Positions 8,291-16,843 of a stretch of DNA of 34,109 nucleotides are shown here, in pieces; within the stretch, counting starts at the first letter, position 1; every line of letters begins with the position of its first letter. The translations under genes were made by a program, and so were the position numbers. The notes beneath the pieces are model-generated. The model ran no database searches and was not told the origin of the DNA. It saw nothing but the letters and a program-made list of their open reading frames with translations. Location: positions 1 through 34,109 of the forward strand of contig JAQBWV010000048.1 of NCBI GenBank assembly GCA_027624335.1, read 5' to 3'. The DNA comes from Planctomycetota bacterium. Lineage in GTDB: Bacteria > Planctomycetota > Planctomycetia > Planctomycetales > Planctomycetaceae.

Positions 8291-10695
8291 GGAGACTTTT
8301 TCACATCAATCGTGAGGTTGGGTTCGCGCAGCTGTTCTTCGTATCGGCCAACGTAGCCTGTTGTCTCGCAACGGATATTGATTCGCCCTGGCGTTCGATC
8401 AGTCGGAATTGGAATACTCAATTCGACGTGCGGCTGGCCAGCCGGAATGACGATCCTTTCGGGAAACGTCATCAGGCCATCGTTCGAATACGGAACGACG
8501 GTCACTTCGCCGTCATATGTGGGAGTTCGGTTGGGAAACACTTTGAAAGTCGCCATGCCGCCCGGTTCAACCGTAACCGTTGGTGGTTCAAATGTTGGCT
8601 TGAATGCGCTGCGCAGGTCGAGATCGAATGTCCGGAACAACGTGACCTCGTGGCCGGCAAACTCGGCGGTGGCTGTCAGGTCAACTCGAGCTTTCTCGTA
8701 TCGAGTGTTGATCCGGTTGTGAAAAACCCCTTCGACCGTGGGCTCGCTGACGGTGGCATTGGGGATGAGTGCGAACACGTTGTCGCGTTCCTGATCCTCG
8801 GTTCCAATTTGACCGCCAGTCACCCGGAAGACGATCGGCGAATCAAATGCGGCACCCACGAGTCGCTGTGTCGCAATCGGAAAACTGGCTGTCTGGTATT
8901 TTGTCAGGACGATGAGTTCTTCGGGCAGTTCGAGCGTGAACGGGGGCGGTGACGTAATCATCAATGCGAAACGGGAAGTCAGCGACGGGGGAAGTCGCAG
9001 TTGGTTATCCTGCAACGAGTACGGGATGCGATCCTTGTTGATGAGCTGCCGATCGATCATCGGATGCACTGAGACGATCGCTTCCGCATGGCTCATTCCA
9101 TCTTCAGATTTCCAGCGACCGACGATTTCGAGTGTGGAAATACCCAGTGGTGCTTCGGCCGTCGTGACGATCCGACAGACCATCTGGTTGACGCCTTCGG
9201 GGATGCTTAATGGTTCAAGAGAAACACCCGGCGGAGCGCCGATCAACTCCAGTTCGATCGGGCCGCTGAAACGTTGTCGCGTGACCGTGAGCGGCAACGG
9301 TTGCCACGACTTCTGCGGAACCGTGAGGCGGCTGACGTCAGCAGCCAGTGTTAATGCCGGCTCCTGCTGAGTGACGTCGATGCGATAAGAGAATGACGGT
9401 CCGCCGTCGCGTACCAGGTCGCTGACCATCAGCCAGTGCAGACCATCAACGTTCGCAGGGTACGAAAACCGTGCTTCGAGTTGAATCGTGCGGTTTCCCA
9501 CTCGAAGCGGAACTTCATCGATGCGGCGAACTTCGCGAGCATCAGGGGCACCAGGGGCGTACATCACCAGTTCGAGATCCGCAGCCGAACCGATGTCGCG
9601 CGATACTCCCGTGAAATCGAGCGTCTGTCCTTTCGTCAGGTAAAACGCGAAACAGTCACGATCCCCCGGAGTGACCAGAACTCCGCTGAGCGTTCCAGGA
9701 ACGACCGCCATCGTCGCGGTTTCGTCAGGCTCATCGTTTGGTTCGGATTCGAGTGAGTGATCCGTCAGCGCGGTCGACTGTAACGGGATCCACGTGGCCA
9801 TTCCGCTGGCTGACGCTCGGACTTCCTGATTGTACGACTGCAGTCTCGGCCTGCCGGGCACGGTCAGCGCGAACCGCTCGGCAGAAACTTCCGGCAGCCA
9901 GAACGTCCCGATAATTCCAGGCTGCACGATCGAGGGGATCGTGACGATGGCCGCTGGAAAGTCGCCCATTCTCAGGACGTAATGCCAGGATTCGTTGCCG
10001 TCGTAACGCGCATCTCGAACTTCCACGATGAATCTGCCGGACGATTCAAATGTGTGCGCAAAGCGGCTGTCGTAAAAGAGACCGGGATCATTATCGCGTT
10101 GCACGACGATGTGACCGGATTCGTCGCGGACGGTGATCAGCGGGTCGTAGTCCTTGCCAAAGCGGCTGCCAACCACTTCGAACGCGACTGTCTGACCAGT
10201 TGCGACGTGGATGCCGTATCGGTCAACGGACGCCGGCTGGCACGGGGCCGTCAGGCAGCAGGGCAGATCAACATCGAGTGACTTGCCCGCAACTCTTACG
10301 TCGCCGACTGCCGGGGTCAGCGGCAGTTCGTCAATCAGTACGATGTGGACGTTGCTCAATCCGCTGTTTGTCGCGAGTCGCAGACCGTGCAATCCCAGTG
10401 GAGCGTCAGCCGGAACGGTGATGTCCAGAACAACTTCGTTCGGGCCGCTTGTCGACAGGTTCGACGACACGACTGAACTCGACACCGATGTTGTCGGCAG
10501 TGACGTCCAGACTCCAACAGCCTGACGCAGGTCGTCACCTCGCAGCGTGGTGCGAGTGACCGCACCTCGACGAAACACGGGCGGGTCAATTTCCTCGATG
10601 AACGGTGCCGCCGAGACCCGACCGCTCATTGTCAGTATGGCGATGGCCGGAACGACGGCGCTAATGATGAGGTAGAGTGGACTTCGATCGACCAT
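8287..10695 (-). CDS. Secreted multi-Ig protein with PPC domains, partner of the DUF1549 protein
   Basis: Exported 802-residue protein with a signal peptide (1-29, ending SAA). An IPT/TIG-like Ig segment follows (about 31-125, FRRGAVTRTTLRGDD), then two pre-peptidase C-terminal-like beta domains (about 139-247 and 315-435; the second has ESEPNDEPDE and GDRDCFAFYL) and several further beta-sandwich segments. No protease catalytic motif is present, so the common label 'peptidase' for this family is misleading. It is translationally coupled to the downstream DUF1549/DUF1553 gene and lies divergent to the DUF1501 gene, a grouping repeated many times in planctomycete genomes. Probably a periplasmic or surface scaffold of one complex (inference). 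Confidence 0.85.
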   Translation of the reverse strand: MVDRSPLYLIISAVVPAIAILTMSGRVSAAPFIEEIDPPVFRRGAVTRTTLRGDDLRQAVGVWTSLPTTSVSSSVVSSNLSTSGPNEVVLDITVPADAPLGLHGLRLATNSGLSNVHIVLIDELPLTPAVGDVRVAGKSLDVDLPCCLTAPCQPASVDRYGIHVATGQTVAFEVVGSRFGKDYDPLITVRDESGHIVVQRDNDPGLFYDSRFAHTFESSGRFIVEVRDARYDGNESWHYVLRMGDFPAAIVTIPSIVQPGIIGTFWLPEVSAERFALTVPGRPRLQSYNQEVRASASGMATWIPLQSTALTDHSLESEPNDEPDETATMAVVPGTLSGVLVTPGDRDCFAFYLTKGQTLDFTGVSRDIGSAADLELVMYAPGAPDAREVRRIDEVPLRVGNRTIQLEARFSYPANVDGLHWLMVSDLVRDGGPSFSYRIDVTQQEPALTLAADVSRLTVPQKSWQPLPLTVTRQRFSGPIELELIGAPPGVSLEPLSIPEGVNQMVCRIVTTAEAPLGISTLEIVGRWKSEDGMSHAEAIVSVHPMIDRQLINKDRIPYSLQDNQLRLPPSLTSRFALMITSPPPFTLELPEELIVLTKYQTASFPIATQRLVGAAFDSPIVFRVTGGQIGTEDQERDNVFALIPNATVSEPTVEGVFHNRINTRYEKARVDLTATAEFAGHEVTLFRTFDLDLRSAFKPTFEPPTVTVEPGGMATFKVFPNRTPTYDGEVTVVPYSNDGLMTFPERIVIPAGQPHVELSIPIPTDRTPGRINIRCETTGYVGRYEEQLREPNLTIDVKKSP

Positions 10696-10866
10696 ATGGT
10701 TTCCCGACAGGGATTGAGGTCTAACGGAACATCTGGTGATCGTTCATGTTGACGAATCGGCATTTGTTTATCGATACCGGACCTGTATGTTGTTCTGATT
10801 CATTGTTGATACTGCTTCGCTCGTGCCCGGCTGAGACTGCTGGACCGGGCTGCATTGGAGATGTAC

Positions 10867-12261
10867 ATGCTCAAGCTGTTTGGCCCAGGTTTGCGAAGTG
10901 GCATCGATCGTCGCGAGATGATTCAGGTTGGCGGACTCGCGATGGGTGGAATTTCGTTGCCCGGCCTGTTGAGCCGGTCGGTGTCGGCAGCACCCGCGTC
11001 AGGACGCGGACCAGGCTTCGGAAGAGCGAAGAACTGCATCATCCTCTATCTGTCCGGAGCGAACCCGCAGCATGACATGTACGATCCAAAACCGGACACG
11101 CCACCGGAAATTCGTGGCGAGTTCGGTACGATCGCGACGTCGACTCCAACGATTCGATTCGGTGAGCACTGTCAGGGTGCCGCGAAACTGATGGACCGCA
11201 TGGCGTTGGTCCGGTCGATGCACCATGACCACAACGATCACGCTCGTGGTTCTTACCAGATGTTTACGGGAACCAGTTTTGCTGGCAGCGTACCCGATGC
11301 TAACAACATGTCTCGGCAGGACATGCCCCATCTGGGTTCCTGCGTGGCAAAGCTGGCTCCAGGTAACGGCCCGATGTTTCCCTTCGTAATTGTGCCGCAC
11401 CGAATGGATGTAGCGGGTGGACGCCGAGTCGGTCAGTTCGCCGGAATGCTCGGCGGCAAGTACGACCCGATGCTGACGGCAGGCAATCCGAACGATGATG
11501 ATTTCCGACTCGATCATCTGCCGCTGCTTCCGCTGGAAGATCCCGCAGCCATCCGGCGACGACTGAGCCTGGTCGGCCAGCTGAACCGTCAGACCGAGTA
11601 TCTGAGCGAAGGTAATCTTGCTCAGTCCATCAGTCAGGCTCAGACGAAAGCGGTCGAGGTCATCAGCTCGCAGAAAGTTCGCGACGCGGTCGACCTGTCG
11701 TCGGTCGATTCGGTCGAGCGGGAACGTTACGGACGCAACCTGTTCGGCCAGTCGGTCATGCTGGGCCGACGACTGCTGGAAGCTGGCTCGCGACTTGTGC
11801 AATGTAACTGGCAGCGAACTCAGGGTAAGAACGGCTTTGCCTGGGACACGCACTGGAACAATTTCTCAGCGCTGAAAGAAGAGCTCATCCCGGCGCAGGA
11901 TAAAGCGCTGTACGCGCTGGTCACCGATCTTGAAAAAACTGGTCAGTTGGCGGAGACGCTCGTCGTTGTTGCGGCCGAGTTTGGTCGCTCTCCGAAAGTC
12001 ACATTGAAGAACGGAGGGCGTGAACACTGGCCCGACGTCTACACAGTGAGCTTTCTGGGAGCGGGCATCAAAGGCGGTCAGGTCTACGGGGCGTCCGACA
12101 AAATGGGAGCTTACCCCGCCGATAACCCGACCACTCCAGCCGACTTCGTGGCGACGATCTATCACTTCTTAGGCATCGATCCCCACCAGGAAACTCACGA
12201 CCAGCAGAACCGACCATTCACGCTGTCGAAGGGAAATCCGATCCCGCTGGAAGTCGTGTGA
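10867..12261 (+). CDS. DUF1501 family exported protein (sulfatase-fold-like)
   Basis: DUF1501 protein with an alkaline phosphatase/sulfatase-like fold, here 464 residues. The N-terminus carries a Tat-type signal, DRREMIQVGGLAMGGISLPG, followed by an Ala-rich cleavage region, so it is probably exported folded. The motif LYLSGANPQHDMYDPKPD and the C-terminal HWPDVYTVSFLGAGIKGG are family hallmarks. GGAG at 10857-10860 sits 6 bases before the ATG at 10867, which is the best start; ATG at 10861 is too close to it and TTG at 10855 overlaps it. It is transcribed divergently from the two-gene PPC/DUF1549 operon and probably works with it, as is usual in Planctomycetes. Substrate unknown. Confidence 0.9.
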   Translation: MLKLFGPGLRSGIDRREMIQVGGLAMGGISLPGLLSRSVSAAPASGRGPGFGRAKNCIILYLSGANPQHDMYDPKPDTPPEIRGEFGTIATSTPTIRFGEHCQGAAKLMDRMALVRSMHHDHNDHARGSYQMFTGTSFAGSVPDANNMSRQDMPHLGSCVAKLAPGNGPMFPFVIVPHRMDVAGGRRVGQFAGMLGGKYDPMLTAGNPNDDDFRLDHLPLLPLEDPAAIRRRLSLVGQLNRQTEYLSEGNLAQSISQAQTKAVEVISSQKVRDAVDLSSVDSVERERYGRNLFGQSVMLGRRLLEAGSRLVQCNWQRTQGKNGFAWDTHWNNFSALKEELIPAQDKALYALVTDLEKTGQLAETLVVVAAEFGRSPKVTLKNGGREHWPDVYTVSFLGAGIKGGQVYGASDKMGAYPADNPTTPADFVATIYHFLGIDPHQETHDQQNRPFTLSKGNPIPLEVV

Positions 12262-12280
12262 CGCGATTGGTTATCGATTG

Positions 12281-13186
12281 TCAGCGGTGATTTTTTGCGG
12301 AGTGTGGATGTGCCTGCTCGTAGGTTTCCTGCATGCGGCGAGTGCTGACGTGGGTGTAGATCTGCGTCGTCGTCAGACTTTTATGGCCGAGCAGTTCCTG
12401 AACGCTGCGCAGATCGGCGCCTCCGTCGAGCAGGTGCGTGGCAAAACTGTGCCGCAATGAGTGCGGTGTCGATTGTCGGTCGAGGCCTGTCAGCATGAGA
12501 TACTTGTCGAGCATGCGACCAATGCTGCGCGTCGTCAGCCGGCGACCGAACTTATTCAGAAACAGCGGATTGCCGTCCTTGTTCTGAGGATTCAGCTGTC
12601 GAACTTCCATCCAGTTATCCAGCGCTTTGACGGCGAATCTGCCGAGCGGTGTGATTCGTTCTTTGCGACCCTTGCCGAGTACTCGCAGGACGTCGGCGTC
12701 GCGGTCCCAGCTACCAACATCCAGGCCGACGACTTCGGCGACTCGGAGCCCGGCGGAGTAAGTCGTTTCGAGAATCGCGCGGTCTCTTAGTCCTGCTGAT
12801 TCATTCGCTGGCGGGGCTTCCAGTAGCGTCGCGAGCTGCTCAACCGACAGCAGGTTCGGCAGCTTTCGTCCGGTTCGAGGAGTTCTTAGAGCTTGCGCCG
12901 GGTTCGATGTTGTGAGCTCTTCCCGCAGACAGAATCGAAACAAACTGCGCAGGCACGCCAGCCGTCGGGCGACCGTCGTTTTCGCGTAGTCACACTCATG
13001 CAGGTAAGCGACGTACCCTCGCAACATCCCAACGCTGACCTGCTTCGCCTGCGGGACATAGCCCACTCGATCCCGAAAATACGCCAGCAGACTTGAGACA
13101 TCTTCCGCGTACGACTTCACCGTTAGCGGGGACGAGTTCCGCTCGATCTTCAGGTAACGCAGGAACCCGTCAATTGCCTGTTCCAT
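12281..13186 (-). CDS. xerC: Tyrosine recombinase XerC/XerD
   Basis: Site-specific recombinase of the Xer type, 301 residues, which resolves chromosome dimers at dif. The N-terminal SAM-like core-binding domain covers about residues 1-90 and the catalytic domain about 110-290. All catalytic residues are visible: R148 (AGLRVAEV), K172 (GKGRKER), H242 and R245 ([10 protein letters not shown]), H268 (LLGHKS) and Y277 (IYTH). QELLGHKS looks more XerC-like than XerD-like, but the choice between the two is not firm. No neighbouring inverted repeats, cargo or dif-like site suggest an integron or integrative element. It converges with the DUF1501 gene, 19 bases apart. Confidence 0.9.
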   Translation of the reverse strand: MEQAIDGFLRYLKIERNSSPLTVKSYAEDVSSLLAYFRDRVGYVPQAKQVSVGMLRGYVAYLHECDYAKTTVARRLACLRSLFRFCLREELTTSNPAQALRTPRTGRKLPNLLSVEQLATLLEAPPANESAGLRDRAILETTYSAGLRVAEVVGLDVGSWDRDADVLRVLGKGRKERITPLGRFAVKALDNWMEVRQLNPQNKDGNPLFLNKFGRRLTTRSIGRMLDKYLMLTGLDRQSTPHSLRHSFATHLLDGGADLRSVQELLGHKSLTTTQIYTHVSTRRMQETYEQAHPHSAKNHR

Positions 13187-13366
13187 GAGATCTCAATCGT
13201 TTGTCTGACAGCGCGATGGAAAATCATTTCGAAACATCATCGACCCGGATCAACAACTCCTTTTGCGTTCCCCTCGTGGTTGAAGAAGTCATGCAGGAGG
13301 ACAACCACGAAAGAACCGAATTACACGAAAGAATTTACATTGACGGGCCGGCAGTGAGGCGACGCG

Positions 13367-13412
13367 AAAAAACGCCAGCCAGAGTTCTTATCGGGAACCA
13401 CCGGCTGGCGTT
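13367..13412 (-). terminator. Rho-independent terminator of the 77-residue protein gene
   Basis: A 10-base perfect stem aacgccagcc/ggctggcgtt (13371-13380, 13403-13412) reads on the minus strand into six T residues (the A-run at 13367-13372). It lies about 40 bases after the stop of the small gene at 13450-13683, in the right orientation. Confidence 0.8.
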
Positions 13413-13449
13413 TCAATAATTCGATATCTGGCGAACTCGCCAGCCTGTC

Positions 13450-13683
13450 TTACCAGGCGGTTTCGGGGAGTCGGTTGTTGCGTTCTTCAGTCTCGGCTTC
13501 CTGTCGCAGTTTCCGTACTTTCTGACTTAGAACCGCCGCGTCATACCAGGTGAAGCTGAGGCTCTTGTCGGCGGCATATTTGCCAAGAGTCTGCAGCAGC
13601 GAAGCGGCACTTTCTTCATCGTAAAGAAACACGTACCGCTCAGAATCCTTCACCAGTGCAAGTACATTCATGCTTCGCTGCAT
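13450..13683 (-). CDS. Small conserved-looking protein of unknown function (77 aa)
   Basis: Not recognised. A mixed-charge soluble protein of 77 residues. The first half reads like an alpha/beta fold (LALVKDSERYVFLYDE, then a helix with LLQTLGKYAADKSLSF), and the end is a charged helix (KVRKLRQEAETEERNN). It has no cysteine, signal peptide or membrane segment. Its reality is supported by GAGGAG five bases before the ATG and a dedicated terminator downstream, so it is a monocistronic unit. M5 is a possible alternative start. The gene lies between xerC and a lipoprotein gene, all on the minus strand, with 166 bases upstream to the lipoprotein gene. Confidence 0.75.
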   Translation of the reverse strand: MQRSMNVLALVKDSERYVFLYDEESAASLLQTLGKYAADKSLSFTWYDAAVLSQKVRKLRQEAETEERNNRLPETAW

Positions 13684-13849
13684 GGTCTCTCCTCGGTGCT
13701 TCGTCGCGTGCTTCCGTGCTGCGGTCTGTCATGACCGTCGGCGACGGTTCTGGAATGACTGTTCCGTGAACCCTACCTTCGACGATTCCGATCGTGCTGC
13801 TTGAGTCTGGTTCCGACAGCTGCTGCGGTTGGTCGGATCGCCTGTTCGG

Positions 13850-15430
13850 TCAGCGGTATTTTCGGGGTTTCAGGACAAGTTGCCGACGAGCTTCGCCTCC
13901 GTGCAACGAAAGCATCTCTGAAATCATTACATGAGCCGTGAATTTGCGAAAAAACTCGCTTCGTTTCATGTATGCCTCAAGGTTGCCACTGCGCAACTGC
14001 CCGGTCAGTTCCAGATAGTCTGACAGTCGAGCGATCAGACGACGATCTGTCGCATCGAACAAACGGACGTACGCCATCAGAGGTTCGTTCGGGTCGAATT
14101 CAGTCGGCGCCATGACTACCTGCTCGTCATACACCAAGCCGGGAACGGTCGAACGAGGACCAGGCATTGACGACACTTCCGACTCCGACGGCTGCGGTGG
14201 AAACAGCGGTGTTGTCATCACAGGCAACATACTGGACCTGTCAGGCGGTGAGGGCGCTGCCATTGACGACGGTGGCTGAAAGATAGGATCACCGTCAGAT
14301 GGGATTTCAGGCTGCGCAGCGGCAAGCCGCGACAGGTGCAGAGAGCCCGGTCGATCGGCAATCTCAGGAACTAACGGATTTGGAGTGTCACCTTGAACAG
14401 ATTTGGGCTGCGTAGTCGATAGGTGTCTGTTGAACAGGTTGTCGAGCGACGGGTCGCTTGATGCAGGCTGCCCGGCAGTCGCAGCAGCGTTTGACGGCGT
14501 TATCGGTTGATCAGCCGGTGACGGTTGAAACTCGACAGGTGGCACAGGGCCGACGGCCTGCACGGGGATGACCTTTTCGGTATTCGCCGGCGGAGCTGGT
14601 TCGGCCGGTGGAACAGGTACCGGATACGGCACAGTTTCAAGGTGGCTCGTCGTTTCATGGATTCCAGACCTGACCGGTTTGGCTGCGGGCATTGGCAAAG
14701 CGGCCGGCCATGCTTTCGCAGTGGTTCTTACAGCTTCCACGGGAACAAGCAGCGAAGCGTTATCAGGAAGCGATGCGTGAGTCTGCGAGAATGCGGCATC
14801 GGAAAGCCGCAGGTCGTCAGGATTGAGTTCTGGAGCAGCCGTGATGGGTTCCCAGTTCCCATCTTCAATTTTCGTCGTGCGACGGCTGTTCGCCGACAGC
14901 CAGTCATCTGAGTTATCTGGTGACTGGGCTCTCGGATTTCCGTACTTCGGTCGTCCTGGTCGCCTGGTCGAACCATCAGTCGAGTGATGAAAGAACGAGG
15001 CCTGCGAGTCTTCATTCGGCAGAAATAGCCACTGGCGAGGCGAATACCACGCGACTTTCAGGCCAATTCGAGGATTGTACGGGTCGTAATCAGTGACCGC
15101 TCCGACCACGACGGCATCGACATCGAGAATCTTCGCCAGCCGAATCGCGTCTTCTGGCCCGGACAACGAAATGCCATTTTCGACCATCGCACGCTCGGTA
15201 ACACCAACCGGCAACACTTCGAAACCAGGCACCTTCTGCAGTTCCGAGTAGTACGCCAGAGCGAATTCCCGGCCATCCACAGACCGCTCCTGACTTAGAT
15301 TGAAGAATGGAGCGATGGCAACGGTCTCCAGCCCGACGATCGGATTCCGCATGCCGATCTCGACAATGGCGCAGCCGGAGCCAGCCAGAGGCAGCAGCAG
15401 GCTGATTGTCAGTGCGAGAATTCGGAACAT
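13850..15430 (-). CDS. Lipoprotein with CsgG/LpoB-like N-domain and long Pro-rich insert
   Basis: Starting at the ATG at 15430 gives 526 residues with a clean lipoprotein signal: hydrophobic h-region and lipobox LAGSGC with C20 as lipid anchor. A GTG 18 codons upstream would bury the signal. Residues about 25-150 resemble the CsgG/LpoB/GNA1162-type fold: VAIAPFFNLS near the start, the AYYSELQKVPGFEVLP segment, and AKILDVDAVVVGAVTDYDPYNP. A low-complexity Pro/Ala/Ser region of roughly 300 residues follows, then a compact C-terminal domain (about the last 90 residues, FDPNEPLMAYVRLFDATDRRLI). The linker may span the periplasm or bind peptidoglycan (inference). Family membership rests on motif resemblance only; function unknown. 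Confidence 0.75.
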   Translation of the reverse strand: MFRILALTISLLLPLAGSGCAIVEIGMRNPIVGLETVAIAPFFNLSQERSVDGREFALAYYSELQKVPGFEVLPVGVTERAMVENGISLSGPEDAIRLAKILDVDAVVVGAVTDYDPYNPRIGLKVAWYSPRQWLFLPNEDSQASFFHHSTDGSTRRPGRPKYGNPRAQSPDNSDDWLSANSRRTTKIEDGNWEPITAAPELNPDDLRLSDAAFSQTHASLPDNASLLVPVEAVRTTAKAWPAALPMPAAKPVRSGIHETTSHLETVPYPVPVPPAEPAPPANTEKVIPVQAVGPVPPVEFQPSPADQPITPSNAAATAGQPASSDPSLDNLFNRHLSTTQPKSVQGDTPNPLVPEIADRPGSLHLSRLAAAQPEIPSDGDPIFQPPSSMAAPSPPDRSSMLPVMTTPLFPPQPSESEVSSMPGPRSTVPGLVYDEQVVMAPTEFDPNEPLMAYVRLFDATDRRLIARLSDYLELTGQLRSGNLEAYMKRSEFFRKFTAHVMISEMLSLHGGEARRQLVLKPRKYR

Positions 15431-15795
15431 GCTTCTTGCTGCCAGGGAGAGTGAGTTGCAAACGACAACCGGGTCGATCGCCACGAATCGTTTCCCGGTG
15501 ATCGCGCAGGCGGCCCCCGGTCCCTCTGGTTATCGGCACAATCGCTAAAATCCCTTTAATTGAAATAAATTGCCCCGTTACCCATCCGCAGATCCAGATT
15601 ATTCAAACAGGATCGCAGAGGACTCGCAGAGATTAAGGAAAGGCTTGCCCGTTACTCAGTGACCCTTGCCTTCAAGTGTCAGGTTGATCAAACGGGATTT
15701 ATCTGTGGGTCGCTGATTGAGGCATAGATCTCTCCTGGTAAGTACAGTACCGACTCAAGCCACTCTGCCTTCCAACCTCGGCGAATCGAAAACTG
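15431..15795. other. Divergent intergenic region with a CGCAGAG-type sequence
   Basis: Holds the promoters of the lipoprotein gene (minus) and the Rieske-PSP1 gene (plus). An AT-rich patch (about 15550-15572, aaatccctttaattgaaata) is the likeliest promoter DNA. At about 15610-15640 a run with two CGCAGAG elements resembles a second stretch near 24180. No gene seen. Confidence 0.4.
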
Positions 15796-16665
15796 ATGCC
15801 AGACTGGGTTTCCATCTCTGAAGAATCCACCATCGCTGCCGACTCCGGAGCAAAGTTTTTCGTCGACGACGTCGAAGTCGCTGTCTTTCGATCGGACGGC
15901 GCCCTGTACGCCATCGAAGGCCGATGTCCGCATAAAGGAGCGTCACTCGGAAACGGAACTGTCGATGGCGGCGCCGTGACGTGCCCCTGGCATGACTGGA
16001 AGTTTGATCTGAGGACCGGCGCTGGGCTGACGAACTCGTCTTTGCCCGTCGCCACACTCGCCGTCCGGGTTAACAACGGCTCCGTCGAGATTGACCGCGA
16101 AACGCTGCCTCAGAAAACCTCGTTGGCGACGAACGTCGACGACGGCATTCACCGATACCTCGTCCGCTACGGGTCGCTCGGCTGGATCGGAGTCTTCGGA
16201 AATGTAGACCGAGTTGAGTGCCGACATCGTGACCGGGTCATCCTGCAGACTCACCGAGGTCAGGAGGTCGGCGAGATTCTCTCCACGCCCGAAGACCTTG
16301 CCGCCCAGAACAACAGCGACAAGCCTGGCGGCGAAGTTGTGAGACTGGCCGCGCCAGACGAAGTCACCAGCCACGAACCTCGATCACGAGAAGTGACGCT
16401 GCTCCTGATCGAAGAATGCAGTTGCGTACTTGCTGAGTCAGGCATCGACCTGGCGATCGTCGACGGCGAAGTCCTGTTCGACGGAGAGTCCGCCGTGCTC
16501 TACTTCCTGGGCGATTCGAACCCGGATGCTGGCCCGCTCGTCACGGACATCGCTAAACGCCACGGTCTGGACCGCATCGAACTTTACCCGTTCATCGATC
16601 CGCCAGAACCAGAAGGCGGCGGCTGCGGAAAACCCGGTTGCGGCGGCGGCGGTTGCCACTCCTGA
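15796..16665 (+). CDS. Rieske [2Fe-2S] ferredoxin fused to a PSP1/RicT-like domain
   Basis: Two-domain protein of 289 residues. Residues about 1-103 are a Rieske domain with ligands C44 and H46 (CPHKGA) and C63 and H66 (CPWHDW) separated by the usual 16 residues, similar to NirD or dioxygenase ferredoxins. Residues about 119-267 resemble PSP1/RicT (YaaT): VILQTHRGQEVGEIL matches the VIVETxRGxExG core, and GIDLAIVDGEVLFDGESAVL and LVTDIAKRHGLDRIEL match the following strands. The segment that carries the Fe-S ligand cysteines in RicT is missing and is replaced by a Gly/Cys tail (C277, C281, C287). RicT belongs to the RicAFT complex that steers RNase Y in Bacillus; a redox-linked role here is inference. 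No signal peptide; cytoplasmic. Confidence 0.85.
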   Translation: MPDWVSISEESTIAADSGAKFFVDDVEVAVFRSDGALYAIEGRCPHKGASLGNGTVDGGAVTCPWHDWKFDLRTGAGLTNSSLPVATLAVRVNNGSVEIDRETLPQKTSLATNVDDGIHRYLVRYGSLGWIGVFGNVDRVECRHRDRVILQTHRGQEVGEILSTPEDLAAQNNSDKPGGEVVRLAAPDEVTSHEPRSREVTLLLIEECSCVLAESGIDLAIVDGEVLFDGESAVLYFLGDSNPDAGPLVTDIAKRHGLDRIELYPFIDPPEPEGGGCGKPGCGGGGCHS

Positions 16666-16843
16666 GTTGCAGAATCTTCCTTCCAAAGGAATTCTCTGCG
16701 GATTCCCCGTTTGTCACTCGGTCGACTTCTGCGGTGCAAATCTCAGAAACCCGTTCTCCGCACATTGATTGCCACATCCGTTCTTGAACTCTCTCCTGCT
16801 GGACAGGACTTTTTCAACACGGAAACCCAAGGTGAAATCGCAG

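Noticed and set aside
8287..10695. Protease activity of the PPC-domain protein
   Set aside because: PPC domains are only tails of peptidases; no catalytic triad or zinc motif is present in the sequence.
12281..13186. Integron or integrative element around the tyrosine recombinase
   Set aside because: Neighbouring genes are ordinary, no attachment repeats or cargo cassettes were seen, and the protein is a typical Xer housekeeping recombinase.
13201..13419. A plus-strand frame of 72 codons upstream of xerC
   Set aside because: It runs through the terminator hairpin of the opposite-strand small gene, and its composition is not protein-like.
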